Shown: positions 1 through 5,035 of the stretch, in pieces
How the letters are laid out: each line of letters begins with the position of its first letter
Numbering within the stretch: position 1 is the first letter of the stretch
Position numbers and translations under genes: made by a program
NCBI GenBank assembly: GCA_036558265.1
Contig: DATBFY010000473.1
Coordinates: forward strand, 1-5,035
Source: RYN-433 sp036558265
GTDB taxonomy: Bacteria > Planctomycetota > Phycisphaerae > Tepidisphaerales > Tepidisphaeraceae
Direction of reading: 5' to 3'
Length of the DNA: 5,035 nt
Notes under the pieces: model-generated
Told to the model about the DNA's origin: nothing
Databases searched by the model: none
The model's input: the letters and a program-made list of their open reading frames with translations, nothing else

Positions 1-249
1 GACGAAGGCAGCGCCGATGCTGAGGATGCCGTAGAGGGAGGTGCGGCGGAGGAGGTTCTCGAGGTTGTAGCCGCCGTAGAAGCTGCTGCTGAGAAGGCCG
101 GTGAGGACGCAGACGGCGACGAGGAGGCCGAGGATGCCGAGGACTTTCCAGCGGGCGAGGTTGCCGATGACCTTCGGTGCGTTCGGGCGCGGCGCGGGAC
201 CTGGCGATGGAATCGCGGGCGAGGATCGTTCGGGTTCGCGGATGGTCAT
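1..249 (-). CDS. Sugar ABC transporter permease, RbsC type (N-terminal 83 residues, cut by window edge)
   Basis: This is the inner-membrane channel subunit of a CUT2 (ribose/galactose/inositol) ABC importer, pairing with the ATPase encoded just upstream. Reading the minus strand from ATG at 249 gives 83 codons, open to base 1. The start MTIREPERSSP leads into a Pro/Ala-rich cytoplasmic tail (residues 11-25). A hydrophobic segment at about 36-53 (VLGILGLLVAVCVLTGLL) follows. Then YNLENLLRRTSLYGILSIGA (61-80) matches the early part of RbsC-family permeases, where 'N..N.LR..S..GILA.G.T.V' usually precedes 'ITGGIDLSVG'; that motif would lie outside the window. Its position, 264 bases after the ATPase gene on the same strand, supports an operon. 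The 264 bases are mostly a palindromic repeat ending about 10 bases from the ATG. No purine-rich Shine-Dalgarno is visible: the bases before ATG are AT-rich (TTGAATTAAATTCG). The family call is firm; the substrate is inferred only from context. Confidence 0.88.
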   Translation of the reverse strand, partial: MTIREPERSSPAIPSPGPAPRPNAPKVIGNLARWKVLGILGLLVAVCVLTGLLSSSFYGGYNLENLLRRTSLYGILSIGAAFV

Positions 250-258
250 CGAATTTAA

Positions 259-510
259 TTCAACCACAGAGAACACAGAGGACACAGAGAGTCAAATTTG
301 CTCTGCTGGAATCCTCGCGAAACCGTCATCCTGAAAGAGTCTAAGACGACCGAAGGTCTTGCCCCGGACGAGCGACCACGTCCCCGCGCGGCCAGATCCT
401 TCGTCGGCAGAGCCTCCTCATAATCAGGATGACGCCGCTCGTGCTGGACAAGGATCTCAGCAGAGCAATTTGATTCTCCTCCGTGTCCTCTGTGTTCTCC
501 GTGGTGCATT
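259..510. repeat. Composite nested palindromic repeat between ATPase and permease genes
   Basis: Two imperfect inverted arms of about 45-50 bases bound this element. The left arm (about 263-309) reads CCACAGAGAACACAGAGG onward and includes CAAATTTGCTCTGCTG. The right arm (about 455-505) is its near complement, with CTCTGTGTTCTCCGTGG and CAGCAGAGCAATTTG. Mismatches are few and there is a small indel. Inside lies a second palindrome (324-434, listed separately). The element fills nearly the whole intergenic space, from about 10 bases before the permease ATG to about 3 bases beyond the ATPase stop. There is no transposase. It looks like a non-autonomous palindromic repeat (MITE- or REP-like), or one repeat inserted inside another. 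In RNA it could fold into a long hairpin and modulate expression of the permease relative to the upstream genes; that is inference. Confidence 0.85.
324..434. repeat. Inner palindromic repeat, family CGTCATCCTGA...TCAGGATGACG, copy A
   Basis: Perfect 11-base terminal arms CGTCATCCTGA (324-334) and TCAGGATGACG (424-434) enclose partly matching inner arms CGAAGGTCTTGC (351-362) and CAGATCCTTCG (393-403). Its right half, read in reverse complement (434-391), matches bases 2091-2134 of the copy between the binding-protein and ATPase genes at 39 of 44 positions by my count. The two are therefore members of one family and not chance hairpins. Confidence 0.85.
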
Positions 511-513
511 CTG

Positions 514-2061
514 TTACGGTCGTGCACCCGTCGCCAGGCGCATGATCGATTCTTCATTCAGCTCGTCGCGCGACAGCTCGCCGGTGATCTGGCCCTCGTG
601 CATGACCAAGACGCGGTCGGACATGCGGAGGACCTCTTCCATCTCGCTGGAGACGAAGAGGATGGCGACGCCGCGGGCGGCGAGTTCTTCCATCAGGCGG
701 TAGATCTCCTGCTTGGCGCCCACGTCCACGCCGCGGGTTGGCTCGTCGAGGAGCAGGACCTTTGGGCGCATCGCGAGCCACTTGGCGAGGACCACCTTCT
801 GCTGGTTGCCGCCGGAGAGGTATTGGACGACCTGGCGGTCGCTGGGGGTGCGGATGTCGAGCTGGCGGATCATGTCGGCGACGATGCGGCGCTCGCCGGC
901 GAAATCGAGGAACGCGCGGGCGCGCGTGGCGCGGTCGAGACAGGCAAGGCTGACGTTGTGGCAGACGGCCATGCCGAGGACCAGGCCCTGGAGCTTGCGG
1001 TCTTCGGGAACGAGGGCGAGGCCCGCGCGGATGGCGTCGGCGGGGCCGCGGAGCGGGATGGGATTGCCGGCAACGCGGACCTGGCCGCCGGCGGCGGGGA
1101 CGACGCCGAAGAGGGTTTCGAGGACCTCGGTGCGTCCTGCGCCGACGAGTCCGGCGACGCCGACGATCTCACCGGCGCGGACCGAGAAGTGGAGCGGGTG
1201 CCCGGGATGTGCGGCGGTGCGCAGGGCGACGGCTTCGAGCATCATCTGCGTCGCGCGCGCGGGGCGTTCGTGGCGCGTGAGCTGGGCGAGGTCGCGGCCG
1301 ACCATCAGGCGGACCATGCGGTCGTGGTCAATCTCGTGTCGCGCAAGCTCGCCGGCGCTCTTGCCGTCGCGCAGGACGACTACGCGGTCTGCGAGCTCCT
1401 TCACCTCGCCCAGGCGATGGGAAATGTAGATGACGCTGATGCCGCGGGCCCGCAGGTCGCGGATGACGCCAAAGAGCTGCTCGGTCTCGTGCCGGGAGAG
1501 GCTGCTCGTCGGCTCGTCCATGATCAGGACGCGGGCGTCGCAAGCCAGGGCCTTGGCGATCTCGACCATCTGCTGCTGGCCGATCGAAAGGTTGCCGACG
1601 ATGGTGCGGGGCGAGACATCGAGGCCGACGCGGCGGAGGACGGTGGCTGATTCTTGGTCGATGCGTCGCTTATGGGTGAAGCCAAGGCGGCGCGGCTCGC
1701 GGCCGAGGAAGATGTTGGCGCCCACGTCGAGGTTCTCGGCGAGGTTGAGCTCCTGGTGAATGAGGACGATCCCGGCCGCCAGGGCCGCGTTGACCGAGTC
1801 GAGCGTGACGAGCTGGCCGTCGAGCAGGATCTGCCCGCGGTCCGGCGGCTGGACGCCGGCGAGGATCCTGACGAGCGTGCTCTTTCCGGCGCCGTTCTCG
1901 CCGATGACGGCGAGGACTTCACCGCGCGAGAGGGTGAGGCTGACATCGTGGAGGGCGCGGACGCCGGGGAAAGATTTGGAGAGGTTGCGGGCGGCGAGGA
2001 GGGGCGCGGCGGGCGCGGGTGGTTGGTTCTGGGGGAGAGTTTGGGTGAGCGTAGACTGCAT
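514..2061 (-). CDS. Sugar ABC transporter ATP-binding protein, RbsA/MglA/XylG type (two fused nucleotide-binding domains)
   Basis: This 515-residue cytoplasmic ATPase powers uptake by the CUT2 importer; the length is normal for RbsA/MglA proteins (about 500). Domain 1 (about 21-260) has Walker A GENGAGKST (54-62), Q-loop Q103 in LIHQEL, signature LSIGQ (158-162), Walker B VLIMDEP (178-184) and H-loop H215. Domain 2 (about 272-513) has the usual degenerate P-loop GLVGAGRTE (304-312, Arg310 replacing the catalytic Lys), signature LSGGNQ (415-420), Walker B LLLDEP (436-441) followed by TRGVDVGAK, and Ser471 or Ser472 where the H-loop His would be. That asymmetry is standard for the family and is not decay. 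The ATG at 2061 starts a short Pro/Gln-rich leader; the Shine-Dalgarno is weak (GAAGA). It lies 141 bases after the binding-protein stop, separated by a palindromic repeat, and ends just before another. The inositol substrate is inferred from the oxygenase neighbour. Ribose, xylose or another sugar cannot be excluded from this subunit. Confidence 0.96.
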   Translation of the reverse strand: MQSTLTQTLPQNQPPAPAAPLLAARNLSKSFPGVRALHDVSLTLSRGEVLAVIGENGAGKSTLVRILAGVQPPDRGQILLDGQLVTLDSVNAALAAGIVLIHQELNLAENLDVGANIFLGREPRRLGFTHKRRIDQESATVLRRVGLDVSPRTIVGNLSIGQQQMVEIAKALACDARVLIMDEPTSSLSRHETEQLFGVIRDLRARGISVIYISHRLGEVKELADRVVVLRDGKSAGELARHEIDHDRMVRLMVGRDLAQLTRHERPARATQMMLEAVALRTAAHPGHPLHFSVRAGEIVGVAGLVGAGRTEVLETLFGVVPAAGGQVRVAGNPIPLRGPADAIRAGLALVPEDRKLQGLVLGMAVCHNVSLACLDRATRARAFLDFAGERRIVADMIRQLDIRTPSDRQVVQYLSGGNQQKVVLAKWLAMRPKVLLLDEPTRGVDVGAKQEIYRLMEELAARGVAILFVSSEMEEVLRMSDRVLVMHEGQITGELSRDELNEESIMRLATGARP

Positions 2062-2090
2062 TGGTCTTCGATCAAACGTCAGCCCCCGCT

Positions 2091-2191
2091 CGTCATCCTG
2101 ATAATGAGGAGGTTTTACCGACGAAGGATCTTGCGCCGAAGGACGCCGGTCGTCGATCGGAGCAAGATCCTTCGCTGCGCTCAGGATGACG
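2091..2191. repeat. Palindromic repeat, family CGTCATCCTGA...TCAGGATGACG, copy B
   Basis: Perfect outer arms of 11 bases (2091-2101 and 2181-2191) and perfect inner arms of 13 bases, CGAAGGATCTTGC (2122-2134) and GCAAGATCCTTCG (2162-2174), give a strong stem-loop with a 27-base loop and unequal bulges (20 bases on the left, 6 on the right). It begins 11 bases beyond the binding-protein stop and fills most of the gap to the ATPase gene. It has no U-tract, so it is not a classical intrinsic terminator. It could stabilise the upstream mRNA or partly attenuate transcription, favouring excess binding protein, as hairpins after binding-protein genes do in some ABC operons; this is inference. Confidence 0.88.
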
Positions 2192-2202
2192 GTCGTGCGC
2201 CA

Positions 2203-3381
2203 TCACGGCTTGGTTGCCGGCGCCGCGGCTTTCGTGCCTCCATTCGTCTTCTGTTTCAGGTCTGCCCAGAAGGCGTCCACGTTGTCCTTGCGGATCTGCC
2301 GCGCGGGGATGTCGATGAACTTGCTCGCCGGGATGACCGAGTTGTCGCCGCGCTGGAGCGCCGCCAGGACGCGGACGGATTCCATGCCGTACATGAAGGG
2401 GTTCTGCACGACCGTGCCGTGGCAGGTGCCGTCCTTGATGGCCTGGAGCGTTTCGGCCTGCTCGTCGAAGCCGACGACCTTGATCTGGTTGAGCTTCCCC
2501 GCCTGCTTGAGCGCCTCCAGGCACATCGGGGTGTTATAGGCGAAGAGGCCGACCATGCAGCCCAGGTCGGGATATTTGGCGATCGATTCCTCCGCCATGC
2601 CCTTGGCGCGATTGAAGTCAAAGCCATCGGTCAGCGTGCCCAGGACGGTGTATTTCGGGCCCTTCAGCTCCGCGCCGACCGGGTCGAAGCGGGTGCGGTC
2701 GAGCGAGCGATCCAGCACCTCGTCGATGACCCCCTGCCGGCGGAGGCGGGCGTTGTCCTGCTCGAGGCGGCCGACGAAGATCATGATCTTACCCCCCTGC
2801 GGCATGGCCTCCTTGATCAGCTTTCCGACCATGCGGCCGGCGACGTAGTTGTCCATTCCGATGAACATCAGGCGGTTGCTCTTTGGCGCGTCGGAGTCCT
2901 GGGTGATCAGGCGCGTGCGCCCGGCGGCCTGGTTGATCAGGTCGGTCTCATTCTCGGCGTCGATGGGGCTAATGGCGATGCCGTCCACGCCGCGGGTGAG
3001 CAGGTCCTCGATGATCCGCTTCTGGTCGGCGACGCCCTGGGCGGGCATGTGGACCTCGACGTCGGCGTCGTACTTCTGACCGCCGGCCTTGGCGCCGGCC
3101 TCGGCGATGACCCAGAAGGAGTCGATGCCGTTGGTGACGTAGGCGACGTGGGGCCTGGCGGCGGCGGATTTGCCGGTGCTGCGGTGGCAACCGACCGTCA
3201 ACAATGTTGCCGCGATGCACAGAACTAAAGTTAGCGCCCGTTTCAGAACCTGGGTGGCATGGGCAATGGTACTCCGTTGCCCGTGTCGTTTTCCCGCGAA
3301 AACCACGGGCAAACGAGTTTGCCCATGCCACCCGATGGGCGTCAGCGACACCGGCCTGCGTCGGATCTCCGGCGTGATCAC
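2203..3381 (-). CDS. Periplasmic sugar/cyclitol-binding lipoprotein of CUT2 ABC transporter (type I fold; start uncertain)
   Basis: This is the solute-binding subunit that captures ligand outside the inner membrane and delivers it to the permease. From GTG at 3381 it has 392 codons. A hydrophobic segment (48-61) ends in LLTVGC, a plausible though not textbook lipobox with Cys65 as the lipidation site. The type I binding fold (Peripla_BP_4) spans about 77-370. Family landmarks are VTNGIDSFW (82-90), SPID (138-141), QDSDAP (161-166), GMDNY (175-179), GFDEQ (304-308) and VVQNP (324-328). A Lys/Ala/Pro-rich tail closes the protein. The GTG overlaps the oxygenase stop as GTGA and has GGAGGTG 7 bases upstream. 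However, codons about 17-44 are a palindromic repeat, giving an odd 45-residue extension before the signal peptide. The normal-looking signal KRALTLVLCIAATLL begins right after CTG codon 46 (3246). There is no in-frame ATG there, so either the extension is translated or a rare start (CTG at 3246, ATT at 3267) is used. Myo-inositol as ligand is inferred from context. Confidence 0.93.
   Translation of the reverse strand: MITPEIRRRPVSLTPIGWHGQTRLPVVFAGKRHGQRSTIAHATQVLKRALTLVLCIAATLLTVGCHRSTGKSAAARPHVAYVTNGIDSFWVIAEAGAKAGGQKYDADVEVHMPAQGVADQKRIIEDLLTRGVDGIAISPIDAENETDLINQAAGRTRLITQDSDAPKSNRLMFIGMDNYVAGRMVGKLIKEAMPQGGKIMIFVGRLEQDNARLRRQGVIDEVLDRSLDRTRFDPVGAELKGPKYTVLGTLTDGFDFNRAKGMAEESIAKYPDLGCMVGLFAYNTPMCLEALKQAGKLNQIKVVGFDEQAETLQAIKDGTCHGTVVQNPFMYGMESVRVLAALQRGDNSVIPASKFIDIPARQIRKDNVDAFWADLKQKTNGGTKAAAPATKP
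3252..3333. repeat. Palindromic repeat with GGGTGGCATGGGCAA arms overlapping the 5' end of the binding-protein gene
   Basis: Perfect 15-base outer arms GGGTGGCATGGGCAA (3252-3266) and TTGCCCATGCCACCC (3319-3333) enclose inner arms TTGCCCGTG (3277-3285) and CACGGGCAA (3304-3312). An alternative small palindrome GGGCAAAC-GA-GTTTGCCC (3307-3324) lets the element fold in two ways. It is unrelated in sequence to the other two palindromes of the window. It lies inside the longest binding-protein reading frame, between the GTG at 3381 and the signal peptide, and it leaves that frame open. Repeats of this type normally sit between genes, so this one probably marks the old intergenic space or an insertion near the start codon. 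Confidence 0.9.
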
Positions 3382-4277
3382 CAGCGCACCTCCGCGGGAA
3401 AGTATTCGGCGATCAGCTCCTGGTAGAAGGGCTTGAGGGTTGCGAGGTCTGGGCGCTGGTCGGCCTTAGAGTAAAGGTCGTAGGGGTTGAAGCGGCGCAC
3501 CCAGGCGAACATCTCGCGGTCGCGGTCGTTCATCAGGTGGTCGTAGGCGTCTTCGCGGTGGGCTGCGTAGAAGGAGTGGTAGCGGATCATATAAAGCGCT
3601 TCGTCGGGAAGGTTGTCCTTCACGACGTGGTACATGTACTCGTCGTGGCCCCAGGACATGTGGACCTGGTCGAGGCCACAGCCGGGTTCGTAGACGCCGG
3701 TCTGCGTCTGGTATTCGGGCACGTGGTAGTCCGGGTTGTCGGCGAAGAACTCAGGGAAGACGACCTTGTCGGAATAGGCGCAGCCGACGGGGAAGGTGTC
3801 GCCGACCACGGCCCATTGCGGCTCGCCCCAGAGGCAGAGGATCTTGCCCAGGTCATGGATCAGGGCGGTCAGCACGAACCAGCGGGGCTGGCCGTCGCGG
3901 CGGGTCGCCTCGGCGGATTGCAGGAGGTGTTCGATCTGCGAGAGGTCGGTGTCGGGGTCGCTGTCGTCCACGAGCGTGTTGAGGTACTCCATCGCCTCCC
4001 AGATGCCCATCCGGCGGTTGTCCAAGCCGAGAAACTGCTTTCGCTTCTGCTGGACGAAGTCGAAGGTTTGGTGGGTGTGGTTGAGGCGGTAGAACTCCTT
4101 GACGCTGGGGCGCGCCTCCTTGCGGTAGTCGCGGAATTGCGACTTCTCGCGCTGGGGGACAAATCCCTGAGCCGGCTCGGGGTAGCGGGCTTTGAGGAAA
4201 TCTTCCCAGTGGTCGAGGTCTTCCAGTGGCTTGTTCGGGTCCCGGTGATCGGCTGCGGGGTGCGTCGAGCTCGACAT
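3378..4277 (-). CDS. MIOX: Myo-inositol oxygenase (inositol to D-glucuronate), MIOX family
   Basis: This cytoplasmic non-haem di-iron enzyme cleaves myo-inositol with O2 to D-glucuronate. From ATG at 4277 it has 299 residues, close to the 285 of the human enzyme; GAAGAGG 6 bases upstream supports this start over an in-frame TTG at 4340. All iron ligands known in mammalian MIOX have counterparts: His117, His141 and Asp142 in HDLGK, His211 in SWGHDEYMY, His234 in MIRYHSFY, and Asp267 in YDLYSK. Substrate-site counterparts are Arg49 (FRDY), Asp104 and Asp107 (LVDDSDPD), Lys145, Gly159-Asp160 (GDTFPVG), Ser235 and Lys271. LNHTHQTFDFV (65-75), GEPQWAVVGDTFPVG (151-165) and the C-terminal Trp are also conserved. 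No deletion or missing catalytic residue is seen. The variable N-terminus (1-45) differs from animal proteins. The stop overlaps the binding-protein GTG, tying it to the transporter. Composition resembles its neighbours, so no recent transfer is evident. Confidence 0.97.
   Translation of the reverse strand: MSSSTHPAADHRDPNKPLEDLDHWEDFLKARYPEPAQGFVPQREKSQFRDYRKEARPSVKEFYRLNHTHQTFDFVQQKRKQFLGLDNRRMGIWEAMEYLNTLVDDSDPDTDLSQIEHLLQSAEATRRDGQPRWFVLTALIHDLGKILCLWGEPQWAVVGDTFPVGCAYSDKVVFPEFFADNPDYHVPEYQTQTGVYEPGCGLDQVHMSWGHDEYMYHVVKDNLPDEALYMIRYHSFYAAHREDAYDHLMNDRDREMFAWVRRFNPYDLYSKADQRPDLATLKPFYQELIAEYFPAEVRW
3387..3393 (-). promoter_or_regulatory. Ribosome binding site GGAGGTG for the GTG start at 3381
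   Basis: GGAGG (3393-3389) lies 7 bases before the GTG at 3381, inside the last codons of the oxygenase gene. It is the strongest Shine-Dalgarno in the window and supports initiation at the GTG that overlaps the oxygenase stop, even though a repeat lies shortly downstream. It could equally be a relic serving a start that was displaced when the repeat arrived. Confidence 0.6.
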
Positions 4278-4283
4278 GCGGTA

Positions 4284-4290
4284 CCTCTTC
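4284..4290 (-). promoter_or_regulatory. Ribosome binding site GAAGAGG deciding the oxygenase start
   Basis: On the minus strand GAAGAGG is followed by TACCGC and ATG at 4277, a near-ideal spacing. The alternative in-frame TTG at 4340 adds 21 residues (MSVWNVTSGG...) without resemblance to MIOX proteins. This favours 4277 as the start. Confidence 0.7.
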
Positions 4291-4337
4291 AGCAGGGAGC
4301 GCGGGGGACATCCCCCAGATGTGACGTTCCAAACGCT

Positions 4338-4366
4338 CAACAGAGCTTAGCAACAGCGCGCGTCAA
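4338..4366 (-). promoter_or_regulatory. Weak candidate promoter upstream of the oxygenase gene
   Basis: In the 120 bases between the beta-propeller stop (4398) and the oxygenase ATG, the minus strand carries TTGACG (4366-4361), a good -35 hexamer. The best -10 at 16 bases spacing is TCTGTT, matching 3 of 6 consensus positions. The TTGACG overlaps an 8-base palindrome TCAATTGA (4363-4370), which could be part of an operator. No terminator separates the two genes, so readthrough from the upstream gene is equally possible. This is a tentative call from sequence alone. Confidence 0.2.
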
Positions 4367-4397
4367 TTGAAATGGTTTGTTCGCGCCGCGGTAACGC

Positions 4398-5035
4398 TTA
4401 CATCGACAACGGGAGCAGGATGACGCGAATCCGCTGCTTCCACTTTTCGAGCGAATTGGGCTCCTGCTCGGGCACGTAGAGGATATTGTTGCCGTTCTGC
4501 AGCGTGTGGATCTTGATGTCGCCCGGCGTGGCGAACGAGGCGCTCTCGTAGAACGGGACGGTGTCGAGGACGTGGGGGCTGATCATCGTCAGGTCGCCGT
4601 CGAGGCGTGAGGCAATCATCGTGCCGTGGGGCGTGATCGCGACGCCCAGCAGAGCGCCCTGGTCGCCGACCGCGTTGTTCTTCATGCTCTGCTCGGGGAA
4701 CTGCTTTCGCTCCATGCGATAGATCGCACCGCCCGCGGCCCCCTGGGCATCGGAGGTGGTCCAGTACAGGGCGTCGTCGGCCTTGGAGTAGAAGATGGCC
4801 GACGGCGCGTGACGCTCGGAGAGGAAGGCGACGTCGCCCTTGTCGCTGTTGGCGGCATAGACGTCGATGTGCTGGAACCGGATGCGGAGGATGCCGGGCC
4901 GGCCGAAGATCTCCGGGTCGAGTTCCTTGCCGGTGTTGCCGGTGTCGCAGACGTAGAGGTTCCCGTCGGGGTCGAAGCACAGCCCGCTGGGGGTGAGGAC
5001 GGCATGGAAGATGGATTTGGCGACGGCGTTGCCGG
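4398..5035 (-). CDS. Beta-propeller protein, NHL-repeat/SMP-30-like (C-terminal 211 residues, N-terminus outside window)
   Basis: The frame is open from the window edge (first full codon 5033-5031) to TAA at 4400-4398, so this is the C-terminal part of a larger protein. The Met at 4715 is internal: coding-like sequence continues upstream of it. Blade-like motifs support a propeller. SGLCFDPDGNLYVCDTGN (residues 16-33 of the visible part) is a typical NHL/SMP-30 strand pattern, and GVAITPHGTMIASRLDGDL is a second, weaker blade; ALYWTTSDAQG between them fits too. The protein ends in RIRVILLPLSM. SMP-30/gluconolactonase proteins hydrolyse sugar lactones, while NHL proteins are often secreted binding or scaffold proteins. 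The missing N-terminus prevents a choice, and a signal peptide cannot be assessed. It precedes the oxygenase gene by 120 bases on the same strand. A lactonase role in uronate metabolism is attractive but unproven. Confidence 0.75.
   Translation of the reverse strand, partial: GNAVAKSIFHAVLTPSGLCFDPDGNLYVCDTGNTGKELDPEIFGRPGILRIRFQHIDVYAANSDKGDVAFLSERHAPSAIFYSKADDALYWTTSDAQGAAGGAIYRMERKQFPEQSMKNNAVGDQGALLGVAITPHGTMIASRLDGDLTMISPHVLDTVPFYESASFATPGDIKIHTLQNGNNILYVPEQEPNSLEKWKQRIRVILLPLSM

Noticed and set aside
304..312. Apparent loss of the Walker A lysine in the second domain of the ATPase (residues 304-312 of the product, encoded on the minus strand near 1126-1152)
   Set aside because: Arg at this position and a missing H-loop His are normal for RbsA/MglA-type proteins, so this is not a defect. 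The coordinates given are residue numbers.
259..510. CRISPR array or tandem direct repeats suggested by recurring CACAGAG units
   Set aside because: The repeats are inverted arms without regular spacers. The internal CACAGAG recurrence is a short degenerate period within one arm.
101..557. Short open frames in the repeat region giving peptides such as TTENTEDTE and EHRGHGGE
   Set aside because: They are translations of the CACAGAGGACACAGAG repeat, a well-known source of spurious small proteins.
598..1650. Long plus-strand open frame (350 codons) opposite the ATPase gene
   Set aside because: It is a mirror frame of a GC-rich gene with intact Walker and signature motifs on the other strand. 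Its product is a low-complexity Asp/Ala/Gly/Glu-rich peptide with no domain.
2093..2524. Minus-strand open frame containing HPERSEGS
   Set aside because: It lies in another frame of the binding-protein gene and runs into the palindrome; the HPERSEGS peptide is a typical translation artefact of this repeat family.
1654..3228. Plus-strand open frame of 524 codons
   Set aside because: It runs across the ATPase start, an intergenic palindrome and the binding-protein gene. It has Val/Asp/Ala-rich composition and no recognisable motif; it is a shadow of the minus-strand genes.
4303..4316. Small hairpin GGGGG-ACAT-CCCCC between the beta-propeller and oxygenase genes
   Set aside because: A 5-base stem without a U-tract, too small to call a terminator or a regulatory structure.
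3537..4370. Plus-strand open frame of 277 codons
   Set aside because: It is antisense to the oxygenase gene, whose catalytic residues are all intact. The Val/Gly-rich product is a compositional artefact.

Overview
The window is a dense, GC-rich bacterial segment in which every supported gene lies on the minus strand, so transcription runs from high to low coordinates. In that order it holds: the C-terminal part of a beta-propeller protein of the NHL/SMP-30 type (4398-5035, cut by the window edge); a complete myo-inositol oxygenase (ATG at 4277, stop at 3378); a periplasmic sugar-binding lipoprotein (3381 or a later start, to 2203); a complete double-cassette ABC ATPase of the RbsA/MglA type (2061-514); and the first 83 residues of the matching RbsC-type permease (249-1, cut by the window edge). 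The last three form a carbohydrate uptake ABC transporter of the ribose/galactose/inositol (CUT2) type.

The most coherent reading, which is inference, is a myo-inositol uptake and oxidation operon. The transporter would import the cyclitol and the di-iron oxygenase would cleave it with O2 to D-glucuronate. This is the animal, plant and fungal type of inositol catabolism, not the NAD-dependent inositol dehydrogenase (Iol) route usual in bacteria. The oxygenase keeps every iron ligand and most substrate-contact residues known from the mammalian enzyme. Its stop codon overlaps a GTG start of the binding-protein gene as GTGA, behind a strong GGAGGTG ribosome site, so enzyme and transporter appear translationally coupled.

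The second theme is palindromic repeats. The two spaces between transporter genes, and the 5' end of the binding-protein gene, each contain a palindrome. A composite element (about 259-510) has outer arms built on a CACAGAGGACACAGAG motif, nested around a CGTCATCCTGA...TCAGGATGACG element. A second copy of the inner element lies at 2091-2191. A different palindrome (3252-3333, arms GGGTGGCATGGGCAA) overlaps the start of the binding-protein gene and may have changed its N-terminus.

The organism is probably a high-GC environmental bacterium. The lipoprotein signal and periplasmic binding protein suggest a diderm. Repeats of this kind and spurious peptides such as HPERSEGS and TTENTEDTE are, from memory, common in Planctomycetota, Verrucomicrobiota and Acidobacteriota genomes. 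Planctomycetota is my tentative first choice; nothing in the window proves it. No tRNA, rRNA, CRISPR array or transposase gene was seen.
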